The notes under the pieces are model-generated. The model had not been told where the DNA came from. It was given only the letters and a program-made list of their open reading frames with translations, and made no database searches. Below, one piece after another: positions 9,564 to 17,401 of a DNA stretch of 42,066 nt. The stretch covers positions 1 through 42,066 of the forward strand of contig VBKG01000339.1 of assembly GCA_005879585.1 (NCBI GenBank), written 5' to 3'. The stretch's first letter is position 1. Every line of letters starts with the position of its first letter. This stretch comes from Deltaproteobacteria bacterium. Lineage in GTDB: Bacteria; Desulfobacterota; Binatia; DP-6. Both the position numbers and the translations under genes were made by a program.

Positions 9564-10352
9564 CTATCGCGCGAGTAGCTCGGACAGCGCTGCGTTGAAG
9601 GTGTCGGGCTCCTCGAGGAACGGGGCATGGGCGCTGTCCTCGAAGACCGTGAGGCGCGCGCCGCGGATGCCCTTGGCGAGCACCTCGCCGCCGGCGAGCG
9701 GGAGCAGCCCGTCGTGGCGCCCGTGGAGCACCGCCGTCGGAACGTCGAGCGTTCGCAGATGCGGACGGAGGTCGGCGTCGAGCACGCCCTCGAGACACGC
9801 TGCGGCGACGTGCGGCGGGGTTTTCTGCATCTGCCCGACCGCCCAGGCATGGAGCGGCGAGGTGGCGCCGGCCTTGAAGAAGTCCGCGGCCAGCTGCCGC
9901 ACGAAGGCGCGAAAGTCCTTGGCGATGACCGCGCGCATCTCCGCCGCCCGCTCCGGCGCCGCGTTCGGGTTCTTCCCGTCGCTGAGCCCGCCCGGCGTCG
10001 TGCACACGAGCCCGAGCGCGCTCACGCGCTCGCCGAGGCGCCGCGCGAGCTCGAGGACGACAAGGCCGCCCATCGACCAGCCGACGAGCCCCAGCCGTGG
10101 CACGCCGAGCGCGCGCACGAGGTGCTCGAGGTCGCCCGCCATCGCGCCGATCGTGTAGCCGGTCCGTGGATGCGACGACTCGCCGTGGCCACGCAGGTCG
10201 ACGGTGACGAGCGTGAAGCGGTCGCGGAGCGCCTGGACCTGCCGATCCCAGAACGTCCGGTTGCAGGTCCAGCCATGGACCAGGAGGACGAGCGGGCCCG
10301 TGCCCACCCGGTCATAGCGGAGCGAGACGCCGGCGTGCGAGAGAAATGGCAC
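9564..10352 (-). CDS. Alpha/beta hydrolase
   Basis: The 262-residue protein is an alpha/beta-fold hydrolase of the BioH/PcaD/3-oxoadipate-lactonase type. LLVHGWTCN forms the oxyanion hole. The nucleophile is Ser93 in GWSMGG, the acid is Asp214 in GRHDGLLP and the base is His242 in DSAHAPFLEEP. The substrate cannot be predicted. Translation starts at GTG (complement of 10350-10352). It is divergent from the methyltransferase at 10442 (89 nt apart) and convergent with lepB across the palindromic element. No operon partner is visible. Confidence 0.88.
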   Translation of the reverse strand: MPFLSHAGVSLRYDRVGTGPLVLLVHGWTCNRTFWDRQVQALRDRFTLVTVDLRGHGESSHPRTGYTIGAMAGDLEHLVRALGVPRLGLVGWSMGGLVVLELARRLGERVSALGLVCTTPGGLSDGKNPNAAPERAAEMRAVIAKDFRAFVRQLAADFFKAGATSPLHAWAVGQMQKTPPHVAAACLEGVLDADLRPHLRTLDVPTAVLHGRHDGLLPLAGGEVLAKGIRGARLTVFEDSAHAPFLEEPDTFNAALSELLAR

Positions 10353-10441
10353 CCGGCGCTCGTACCGTGGGCTTCCCGACCGCGCAACATGGGCTGGCCG
10401 ATTCCCGTATCGGCCGCCGGGTGCTAAGCAGACCCTGAGCG

Positions 10442-11278
10442 ATGGGCAGCGAGCACGACCGCATCCGGGACGAATGGGAAGCCGTGGCCGGCGGCTGGCG
10501 GCGCTGGGAGCCGCTCTTCCAGTCGTTCACCTGGCCGGTCGCGCTGCGGATGGTGGCGGTCGCCCAGATCGGCGCCGGACAGCGCGTGCTCGACGTGGGC
10601 TGCGGGATCGGCGATCCGACGCTCCAGGTGGCCGTGCTGGTCGGTCCGCACGGCCACGTGCTCGGCATCGACCTGGTCGAGGAGATGCTGGCGACGGGCC
10701 GCGAGCGGGCGGCGGCGCTCGGCCTCGCGCACGTCGAGTTCCGCGCCGCCGACATCGCGACGCTCGATGTGCCCCCGGCGAGCTTCGATGCGGTGCTGGC
10801 ACGCTGGAGCCTCATCTACATCGAGGATGTGTCCAAGGCTCTCGGACGGCTTCGCCGGGCGGTGCATGACGGCGGCCGGATCGCCGTGACGGCCTGGGCG
10901 CCCCCGGAGGCCAACCCGTGGATCGCGATCCCGATGGAAGAGCTGGCCCGCGTGCTGCCGGTCTCGCCGCCGGATTCGACCACGCCCGGGCTCTTCTATC
11001 TGTCCGCCGACGGTGCGCTCGCGGACGCGCTTCGCGCCGCGGGCTTCCGCAACGTCGCGCAGGAGCGTGTCCAGCTCTCGCAGTTCGCGCGTGAAGCGAC
11101 CGAGTTCTGGGCGATGCTCGCCGACATGGCGGGGCCGCTGGCACCGATCGTCGCGGGGCTCGCCGGGCCCGAGCGCCGGCGCCTGCTCGACGCGGTCGCG
11201 GAGCGGATCGAGCGGTTCCGGAGCGGCGACGTCCTGCGCATCCCGGCGCAGGCGCAGCTCGCGTGGGGGGAGCTCTAG
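10442..11278 (+). CDS. Class I SAM-dependent methyltransferase
   Basis: The 278-residue protein has the SAM-binding motif VLDVGCGIGDPTLQ (about residues 49-62), an acidic loop GIDLVEEML, and motif II/III segments ADIATLDVPPASFDAV and LRRAVHDGGRIAVTAW. This resembles the UbiE/methyltransf_11 group that methylates small lipophilic molecules. The C-terminal 90 residues are helical and may form a substrate lid. No neighbouring pathway identifies the substrate. The gene is monocistronic, followed by a hairpin-rich gap and a convergent thiolase-like gene. Confidence 0.85.
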   Translation: MGSEHDRIRDEWEAVAGGWRRWEPLFQSFTWPVALRMVAVAQIGAGQRVLDVGCGIGDPTLQVAVLVGPHGHVLGIDLVEEMLATGRERAAALGLAHVEFRAADIATLDVPPASFDAVLARWSLIYIEDVSKALGRLRRAVHDGGRIAVTAWAPPEANPWIAIPMEELARVLPVSPPDSTTPGLFYLSADGALADALRAAGFRNVAQERVQLSQFAREATEFWAMLADMAGPLAPIVAGLAGPERRRLLDAVAERIERFRSGDVLRIPAQAQLAWGEL

Positions 11279-11283
11279 TCTAC

Positions 11284-11412
11284 GCGAGGGGTTCCACCCC
11301 TCGCCCCGCCGGGCTAAGCCCGGCGTCCTCACTCCCCGCTTCGCTCGGCCGCGCGCTTCGCGCGCGGAGAATCTTGGGTCGCGCTCCGCCGACATCGCCG
11401 TCCTACGACGGC
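11284..11412. terminator. Array of perfect hairpins in a convergent gap
   Basis: The 124-nt space between the methyltransferase and the thiolase-like gene carries three consecutive perfect 8-bp hairpins with tiny loops: GCGAGGGG-TTCCA-CCCCTCGC (11284-11304), CGCCGGGC-TAA-GCCCGGCG (11307-11325) and CCGCGCGC-TTC-GCGCGCGG (11349-11367). A fourth, GCCGTC-CTAC-GACGGC (11397-11412), covers the stop codon of the minus-strand gene. None has a T-run. They would fold on either transcript and probably act as a bidirectional 3' boundary. Confidence 0.55.
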
Positions 11413-12923
11413 ACGAAGACGTTCAACCCGTGCTCGTGCCGAACCGTGCCGGTGCGGCCCACCTGCTCCTCCCGCTCCATCGCCTCGAGGAGGCCGACGT
11501 CGCGCGGCAAAACGGCGATGAACCGCTCGCCGCCCGCCAGCCGCCCGATGGCCGTGCCGTGGTCCGGCGCTCCGTCGCGCCCGTGCATGACCGTGTAGGC
11601 CTCGACGCTCGCGCGACCCGTGGCCTCCGGGATGACGACGGGATGCGGCTCCGCCTCGACCCAGGCCTGCAGCGCCGCACCGCCGGCGCGCTGCCACCCG
11701 CGCGGCGGTGGCGAGGCGCCGTAGATGCCGAGCGCATGCTTCGTGAGATGCCAGCCGTTGGCGTGCACGAGGCCGAACCCGTCCTGCGCCACGCGCAACC
11801 GCGCGACGAGCGCCGCGATTGCGTGCGTCGTGTAGTTGTTCCCCGGGCCGCCGAACCACGGCAGACCTCCGGTCACCGTGAGCGCGCGCGCGTCGTCGGC
11901 GGCGATCCCGAGCATCGCAGCGGTGAGGCGCGGCGCGATCGGAAAGCAGCTGTAGAGGTCGAGGTGCTCCACGCGGTCGATCGTCAGATCGGCTGCTTCC
12001 AGGAGCTCGGCGCCCGCGCGGCGGACGCCGGGGAGGCTGTGATAGTCGACGCGGTCGAGCAGGTACCACCGCTCGGTGACGTCGACACCAGCCCACGGAT
12101 AGATCCAGCGATCCTCGGGGACACCGAGGCTCCGTCCGGTGGAATCCGCGGCGAGCAGCAACGCGGCGCCCTGGTTCACGTCGAGGATCGAGTTCATGAA
12201 CTTCGGATACGGAAAGCCGATCATCCGGTTCTCAGGGGTCACGGTCGCGAGCTCGGCGGCGCTCTTGCCGTCGCGGAACCACGCGTATGGATTCTCGGCG
12301 GCGAGCGCGGCACAGCGCGCCGCGAAGGCGCCGAGCTCGCGGCGATGCGCCTCGAGGTCGAGACCCCGAGCCGCGCGAAATGCGTTCTCGAACAGCGGAT
12401 ACGTCGCGATCGGTTGCGCTGCGCCGTGGCGGATCTCGAGCTCGCTCGAGCCGGGCCGGCCGTCGCCCCAGCGCGGCGCGTCCTCCGCGCGCGGCGGCGT
12501 CCACGGGATCCGCCGCCCGGCGCGGCCGAGTGCGCGCGCCGTGTGCCAGGCCTCGGCACCGGCGACGACCGCCAGTGCGACGCGGCCCGCCGCGATCTCG
12601 TCCGCGAGGTGGTTGACGAGGGCCTGCGGCGTGTTGCCGCCGAGCGTCGTGTTGAGACGCCGCGCGCCCGGGCAGCCGAGGCGCTCGGCGAGAAGGCCCG
12701 CCGCGTCGCCGTAGTCGTGGCCGACGACGGTCGGCACCGCGACGGTGTCGACCGCCGCCAGGAGCCGCACGCCGCCGCCCGCATCCTCCGCCGCGCGACG
12801 CGCCGCCTCCTCCATCAGGAGGAGTGGCTCCTTGCCCGCCGTGGGATCCTCGGGACGATCGATCGTCTGCCCGCCGCCGATCAGGACGGGCTGGATGCGC
12901 CGGCGCTCGGCTGGCATGGGCAT
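11403..12923 (-). CDS. Thiolase-like protein (acetyl-CoA acetyltransferase family, TLP1 type)
   Basis: From ATG at 12921-12923 the protein has 506 residues. It has the thiolase fold hallmarks in weak form: VAVVAGAEAWHTAR (thiolases have GGAESM), MNSILDVNQGAAL, HLDLYSCFPIAPRL and GGLPWFGGPGNNYTTHAI. The position that normally holds the nucleophilic Cys reads LNTTLGGNTPQAL, with no Cys. The canonical GHP and CxG motifs are also changed. An extra C-terminal domain of about 100 residues fits the thiolase-like 'type 1 additional C-terminal domain' proteins found near fatty-acid and sterol catabolism genes. Classical thiolysis is therefore doubtful. It is divergent from a nitronate monooxygenase, 57 nt away. 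Confidence 0.8.
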   Translation of the reverse strand: MPMPAERRRIQPVLIGGGQTIDRPEDPTAGKEPLLLMEEAARRAAEDAGGGVRLLAAVDTVAVPTVVGHDYGDAAGLLAERLGCPGARRLNTTLGGNTPQALVNHLADEIAAGRVALAVVAGAEAWHTARALGRAGRRIPWTPPRAEDAPRWGDGRPGSSELEIRHGAAQPIATYPLFENAFRAARGLDLEAHRRELGAFAARCAALAAENPYAWFRDGKSAAELATVTPENRMIGFPYPKFMNSILDVNQGAALLLAADSTGRSLGVPEDRWIYPWAGVDVTERWYLLDRVDYHSLPGVRRAGAELLEAADLTIDRVEHLDLYSCFPIAPRLTAAMLGIAADDARALTVTGGLPWFGGPGNNYTTHAIAALVARLRVAQDGFGLVHANGWHLTKHALGIYGASPPPRGWQRAGGAALQAWVEAEPHPVVIPEATGRASVEAYTVMHGRDGAPDHGTAIGRLAGGERFIAVLPRDVGLLEAMEREEQVGRTGTVRHEHGLNVFVPS

Positions 12924-12980
12924 GTGACGCGTGCTACCCGTAGCGCTCTCCCATGGGCGCGCGAACCCTGTCAAGGTGAA

Positions 12981-14006
12981 ATGGCCGCCCGGACGCTCCG
13001 CACACCGATCTGCGACCTCTTCGGCATCGACGTCCCGGTGATCCTCGCCGGCATGGGCGGCGTGTCGATGGCGCCGCTCGTGGCGGCCGTCTCGAACGCC
13101 GGCGGCCTCGGGGTGATGGGCGCGGCGAACCTCTCGCCCGACGACCTGCGGGAGGAGATCCGGAAGACGAAGGCCCTGACGAAGAAGCCGTTCGCCGTCG
13201 ACCTGCTCGCGCCGCTGCCGCAGATGATCGTGCCCTACTTGCCCATCCTCTACGACGAGGGCGTCAAGATCTTCGTCGCCGGCCTCGCGATCCCAGAGAA
13301 GCACGTGGCGGAGATGCACGGACACGGCATCACGATCATGGTGATGACCGGGAAGGTGAAGCATGCGGTACGGGCCGAGGCGGCGGGCGCCGACGTCGTC
13401 GCCGCGCAGGGCACCGAGGCAGGCGGGCACACGGGCGAGATCGGGACGCTCGCGCTCGTGCCGCAGGTCGTCGATGCGGTGAAGATCCCGGTGGTCGCCG
13501 CGGGCGGCATCGTCGACGGCCGCGGCGTCGTCGCGGCGCTCGCGCTCGGAGCCCAGGGCGCGGTCATCGGCACGCGTTTCATCGCCACGCCCGAGGCCAC
13601 GGCCGCGCGCAGCTATCGCGAAGCGCTCGTGCGCGCCGAGCAGGACGAGACGATCCGCACGCGGTGCTACTCGGGCAAGCCGCTCCGCTCGCTCAAGAAC
13701 CGGTACATCGCGGAGTACGAGGCCGATCCGGGCAAGATCCGGCCGTTCCCCGAGCAGCTCATGATCTCGTCCCAGCGACGGGTGATGGCGTACTGGGAAG
13801 CCGAGGCGGACCCGGAGCGGACTCGCGCAGGCCGAAGGCGTGCTCGGCTCGCTGCCCGGCTGACGCGTCGCCCAGGGGCTCGCGATCGTCTTGGCCGGCG
13901 ACGTCGCCACCCCGGGATGCGCGCTGAGCCAGTCGAAGACCGACGGGACGTACTGCCTGACGCTCGACAGCAAGTCGCCGGACCGAGTCGACCATCAGTC
14001 GCGTGA
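12981..14006 (+). CDS. Nitronate monooxygenase-like FMN enzyme with aberrant C-terminus
   Basis: Residues 1 to about 280 form a complete-looking TIM-barrel FMN enzyme of the 2-nitropropane dioxygenase/NMO group: PVILAGMGGVSMAPLVAAVSNAGGLG, the GADVVAAQGTEAGGHTG phosphate/FMN segment, PVVAAGGIVDGRGVVAALALGAQGAVIGTRF. Related proteins also serve as enoyl-ACP reductases, so the substrate is uncertain. After WEAEADPER (about 13794-13820) the frame becomes a 60-residue Arg-rich tail unlike the family, which normally ends with a PAGQ-type helix and about 35 more residues. I think the native 3' end has been lost. The start is ATG 12981; an open frame extends far upstream but is antisense to the thiolase-like gene. 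Confidence 0.8.
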   Translation: MAARTLRTPICDLFGIDVPVILAGMGGVSMAPLVAAVSNAGGLGVMGAANLSPDDLREEIRKTKALTKKPFAVDLLAPLPQMIVPYLPILYDEGVKIFVAGLAIPEKHVAEMHGHGITIMVMTGKVKHAVRAEAAGADVVAAQGTEAGGHTGEIGTLALVPQVVDAVKIPVVAAGGIVDGRGVVAALALGAQGAVIGTRFIATPEATAARSYREALVRAEQDETIRTRCYSGKPLRSLKNRYIAEYEADPGKIRPFPEQLMISSQRRVMAYWEAEADPERTRAGRRRARLAARLTRRPGARDRLGRRRRHPGMRAEPVEDRRDVLPDARQQVAGPSRPSVA

Positions 14007-14052
14007 GGCGCCGCGGGGAGCGCCGCAGCTGATCGTCGACGTCGCCCCCTGA
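13864..14052 (+). pseudogene. 3' remnant of a DNRLRE/CBM96-like secreted protein gene
   Basis: In the frame starting at 13864 (one frame off the nitronate monooxygenase) the sequence reads AIVLAGDVATPGCALSQSK, then TDGTYCLTLDSKSPDRVD, then HQSREAPRGAPQLIVDVAP and TGA (14050-14052). The YC-x-L-D-S...SREA...PQLIVxV pattern resembles the C-terminal end of DNRLRE-type adhesive domains of secreted proteins. There is no start codon in context, and a stop (13861-13863) lies just upstream in the same frame. I read it as a leftover 3' end joined to the damaged monooxygenase gene. The family assignment is from memory. Confidence 0.45.
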
Positions 14053-14065
14053 GCGGGGCCGGCGC

Positions 14066-15187
14066 TCAGCGGGATGCCGCGCGGCGGTCGCGCGACTCCG
14101 CGTCGCCGGCGGGCGTGGCGAGCGCCGCGGGCGGCCGGTACTGCTCGCGGTAGATCTCGACGAACGAGAAGAGGATCGCGAGGATCACCGGTCCGAGGAA
14201 CACGCCGACGAACCCGTAGACCTGAAGGCCGCCGAGGATCGCGAAGAGCAGGAAGAACGTCGGCAGCTTGGCGCGGCCGCCGATGAAGAGCGGCTTGATC
14301 CAGTTGTCGGCGGTGCTCACCACGAGCACCCCCCAGATCGCGAGCCCCGTCGCGCGCGCGAGGTGGCCGTTCACGGCCAGGTAGACCGCCGTTCCGCTCC
14401 ACACGAATGCGGGCCCGGCGAGGGGCAGGAACGAGGCGAGCGCGGTCAGGAACCCGAGGAAGACGCTGAAGGAGAGCCCGCCGATCAGCCAGTAGCCGAG
14501 CCCGGCGAGCACGCCCTGCGTGGCGGCGGTGACGACCATGCTCTGCACGACGGCGGTGAGCGTGGTGTACAGCCGGGCGAAGACCGCCTCCTTGTGCGCC
14601 GGTTCCATCGGGAGCAGCTCGCGTAACCGCGCCGCCATCACCTCGCCGTCGCGGAAGAAGAAGAACAACGCGACGAGCATCAGGATGAAGTTCACGACCG
14701 AGACGAGCAGGTTCCGCGCGAGGCTCGTCGCCTGTCCGACGATCTGCTCCGAGAGCCAGTTCATCGCGCGCAGGAGCAGATCGGAGAGCTCGATCGAGAA
14801 CTGCTCGAACGCCGGGGCGACGCGCATCCAGACGCCGCCCAGCCGCGAGGCGCGCAGCTGGTCGACGAGGCGCACGACCTCGCCCTGGCGGACCGCCTCC
14901 TGCACGCGGAGATAGGCGCCCGTCGCCTCGCGCACGAGCAGGGAGCCGAGGAAGATCGAGGGCAGGATCACGGCCACCGTCACCGCGAGGACGAGCGACA
15001 GCGCGGCGATCGACCGGCGTCCGCGAAAGACGCGGCCGAGCCACGCCGTCAGCGGGTAGAAGGTGAGCGCCAGGATCGCCGCCCAGACGAGCGGCACGAA
15101 GAACGCCGAGAGGAAGAGGTACAGCTGGTAGAGCAGCAAGAAGAAGACGGCGAAGAAGAAAGCCGCGAAGAGTTGCTCCCGCGACAC
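14066..15187 (-). CDS. AI-2E family transporter / putative permease
   Basis: The 373-residue membrane protein has about eight hydrophobic segments: a pair at residues 7-60, one at 65-90, then after a soluble stretch (100-150) four to five more ending near 350. The motifs SVVNFILMLVALFFFFRDGE, LAGLGYWLIGGLSFSVFLGF and FVGVFLGPVILAI are typical of the AI-2E/PerM family, whose members export autoinducer-2 or act as Na+/H+ antiporters. The actual substrate is not predictable. It starts at GTG (complement of 15185-15187) and is divergent from the tRNA-Val promoter. Confidence 0.88.
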   Translation of the reverse strand: MSREQLFAAFFFAVFFLLLYQLYLFLSAFFVPLVWAAILALTFYPLTAWLGRVFRGRRSIAALSLVLAVTVAVILPSIFLGSLLVREATGAYLRVQEAVRQGEVVRLVDQLRASRLGGVWMRVAPAFEQFSIELSDLLLRAMNWLSEQIVGQATSLARNLLVSVVNFILMLVALFFFFRDGEVMAARLRELLPMEPAHKEAVFARLYTTLTAVVQSMVVTAATQGVLAGLGYWLIGGLSFSVFLGFLTALASFLPLAGPAFVWSGTAVYLAVNGHLARATGLAIWGVLVVSTADNWIKPLFIGGRAKLPTFFLLFAILGGLQVYGFVGVFLGPVILAILFSFVEIYREQYRPPAALATPAGDAESRDRRAASR

Positions 15188-15253
15188 GGGCTAGTCACTG
15201 TAGCGGCCGGCGCGCACCATCACAAGCGGCATGACGGGCGGTGTCCAATTGCC

Positions 15254-15282
15254 TTGACACCGCGGGAGCGGGTTGGTACCAA
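15254..15282 (+). promoter_or_regulatory. Sigma70-type promoter for tRNA-Val (and possibly thrS operon)
   Basis: A perfect TTGACA (15254-15259) is followed after exactly 17 nt by TACCAA (15277-15282), a weak -10. Initiation would fall a few nt before the tRNA start at 15306. A perfect -35 is rare by chance in such GC-rich DNA. The same promoter could drive thrS and the downstream translation genes after tRNA processing. Confidence 0.65.
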
Positions 15283-15305
15283 AACCGCTTTGGGTCGATG
15301 CGCAC

Positions 15306-15380
15306 AGGCACGTAGCTCAGTGGGAGAGCGCTTCCTTGACACGGAAGAGGCCGGCGGTTCAATCCCGCCCGTGCCTACCA
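15306..15380 (+). tRNA. tRNA-Val (anticodon GAC)
   Basis: The 75-nt sequence folds as a canonical cloverleaf. The acceptor is AGGCACG with CGTGCCT, the D arm contains TAGCTCAGTGGGAGAGC, and the anticodon stem CTTCC/GGAAG encloses loop TTGACAC with anticodon GAC (15338-15340). The T arm is GGCGG-TTCAATC-CCGCC. The discriminator A and a genomically encoded CCA follow (15377-15380). It lies 77 nt upstream of thrS and probably shares its promoter. Confidence 0.96.
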
Positions 15381-15457
15381 TCCAGCCTGACCGCCGTCCG
15401 GCCGTCCCTTCGGGTCCCGTGTCCCCTCGCTCCCGCCGTGAGCTCCGCTTCCGATAG

Positions 15458-17401
15458 ATGACGGAGATCAGCGTCACATTCGAAGACGGCGCCGTGGAGC
15501 GCGTGCCGGCGGGTACCGAGGCCGGCGAAGCCATCCGGCGGCATGCCGAGCGCGACGGCGCCGGCCGCCGGCGAGCCGCGCGGCCGGTCGCCGCTCGCCT
15601 CGATGCCGACGGCTCCACGGTCGTCGACCTGACGCGTCCGCTCGTGCGGGACTGCCGGCTCACCCCGGTGGCCGCCGACTCGCGCGACGGTCTCGACGTC
15701 GTCCGCCATTCGGCCGCGCATCTCATGGCCCAGGCGGTGAAGCGGCTCTTCCCCGAGACCCAGATCACGATCGGCCCCGTAATCGAGAACGGCTTCTACT
15801 ACGACTTCAAACGGCCCGACGGGTTCGCGAGCGAGGACCTGCCACGCATCGAGGAGATGATGCGGGCGATCGTCGCGGAGGATCTGCCCGTCCGTCGCGA
15901 GGAGGTGCCTCGCGACGAGGCGGTGCGCCGTTTCCGGGAGATGGGCGAGCACTACAAGGTCGAGATCATCGAGGGCATCCCCGAGGACACCGTCTCGCTC
16001 TACCACCAGGGCGAGTTCGTGGACCTCTGCCGCGGCCCGCACGTGCCGTCGACCGGGTGCATCCCGGCCTTCCGTCTGACGTCCGTCGCCGGCGCCTACT
16101 GGCGTGGTGACGCCCGCAACGAGCAGCTCCAGCGCATCTATGGCACGGCGTGGGCCAGCGAGCAGGAGCTCGAGGCGTACCTCAAGCGCCTCGAGGAGGC
16201 GAAGCAGCGCGATCACCGTCGCCTGGGTCAGGTGCTCGACCTCTTCTCGCTGCACCCGATCTCGCCGGGCTCGCCCTTCTTCCACCCGAAGGGCGCCGTC
16301 GTCTACAACACGCTCGTCGAGTACATCCGGGGACTCTACGCGCGCTACGGGTACACCGAGGTCATCACGCCGCTCGTCTACAAGACCGAGCTCTGGAAGA
16401 CGTCCGGCCACTACGACGCCTTCCGGGACGACATGTTCCTCATGACGATCGAAGACGACGAGTACGGCGTGAAGCCCATGAACTGCCCGGGCCACTGCTA
16501 CCTCTTCGCGACCCGCAAGCATTCCTACCGCGACCTCCCGGTCCGCTATGCGGACTTCAGCCGCCTGCATCGCTTCGAGCCCTCGGGCACGCTGGCCGGC
16601 CTCGTCCGCGTCCGCTCGATGGCGCAGGACGACGCCCACATCTACTGCACCCCGCAGCAGCTCGACGACGAGCTCGAGCGGTTCATCGCCATGACGCGCG
16701 AGGTGTATGGGGCCTTCGGCTTCGACCGCGTCGAGGTCACGTTGCAGACGCGCCCCGAGAAGTTCCTCGGCCGGCTCGAGCTGTGGAACGCGGCGGAGGC
16801 GGCTCTGCGGCGCGCGCTCGAGCAGGCGGGCTACGCGGTCACGGTCCTCGAAGGGCAGGGTGCCTTCTACGGACCCAAGATCGGCTTCGACTTTCGCGAC
16901 GTGCTCGAGCGGTCCTGGACGCTCGCCACGGTGCAGATCGACTGCGCGATGCCGGAGCGCTTCGGACTCCGGTACGTCACCGCCGAAGGCACGGAAGCGA
17001 CGCCGGTCATGCTCCACCGCGCCGTGCTCGGCTCGCTCGAGCGGTTCATCGCGATCCTGGTCGAGCACACGGCCGGGAGGCTGCCGCTCTGGCTCGCCCC
17101 CGTCCAGGTGCGCGTGTTGCCGGTGAGCGAGAAGGCGGCGGCGTACGCCACCCGCGTCGCCGAGGCGTGCACGGCGTCGGGCCTCCGCGCGGAGGCGGAC
17201 CTGCGCAACGAGAAGCTCGGCTACAAGGTACGCGAAGCGCAGGTCGAGAAGGTGCCCGTCATCGCCGTCGTCGGCGAGCGCGAAGCTGCGGCCAACACCG
17301 TGGCGCCGCGCGGCGACGGCGCCCCGCAGGCTGCGGTGCCCCTCGAGGCGTTCGTCGCGCGTGTCGCCGGAGAGGCCCGCCGGCCAGGAGGTGTCGCATA
17401 A
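15458..17401 (+). CDS. thrS: Threonyl-tRNA synthetase
   Basis: The 647-residue class II synthetase charges tRNA-Thr. Residues 1-65 are a TGS domain. The editing domain has HSAAH (His84, His88) and the LCRGPHVPSTG region. The catalytic core has Cys343 in MNCPGHC as a zinc ligand, motif 2 around RLHRFEPSG, and QIDCAMPERF with LHRAVLGSLERF (motif 3). The C-terminal anticodon domain ends with VREAQVEKVPVIAVVGERE. Length is normal. Its stop codon TAA overlaps the ATA codon that appears to start infC, so infC translation is probably coupled to thrS. Confidence 0.96.
   Translation: MTEISVTFEDGAVERVPAGTEAGEAIRRHAERDGAGRRRAARPVAARLDADGSTVVDLTRPLVRDCRLTPVAADSRDGLDVVRHSAAHLMAQAVKRLFPETQITIGPVIENGFYYDFKRPDGFASEDLPRIEEMMRAIVAEDLPVRREEVPRDEAVRRFREMGEHYKVEIIEGIPEDTVSLYHQGEFVDLCRGPHVPSTGCIPAFRLTSVAGAYWRGDARNEQLQRIYGTAWASEQELEAYLKRLEEAKQRDHRRLGQVLDLFSLHPISPGSPFFHPKGAVVYNTLVEYIRGLYARYGYTEVITPLVYKTELWKTSGHYDAFRDDMFLMTIEDDEYGVKPMNCPGHCYLFATRKHSYRDLPVRYADFSRLHRFEPSGTLAGLVRVRSMAQDDAHIYCTPQQLDDELERFIAMTREVYGAFGFDRVEVTLQTRPEKFLGRLELWNAAEAALRRALEQAGYAVTVLEGQGAFYGPKIGFDFRDVLERSWTLATVQIDCAMPERFGLRYVTAEGTEATPVMLHRAVLGSLERFIAILVEHTAGRLPLWLAPVQVRVLPVSEKAAAYATRVAEACTASGLRAEADLRNEKLGYKVREAQVEKVPVIAVVGEREAAANTVAPRGDGAPQAAVPLEAFVARVAGEARRPGGVA
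17386..17391 (+). promoter_or_regulatory. Shine-Dalgarno sequence that fixes the infC start
   Basis: AGGAGG lies inside the 3' end of thrS, 6 nt before ATA 17398. It is the only good ribosome binding site near the infC N-terminus, and no ATG, GTG or TTG lies at a suitable distance. The placement supports translation from ATA. Confidence 0.7.

Noticed and set aside
11013-12980. N-terminal extension of the nitronate monooxygenase frame
   Set aside because: The upstream part is antisense to the thiolase-like gene and is low-complexity; the FMN enzyme begins at ATG 12981.
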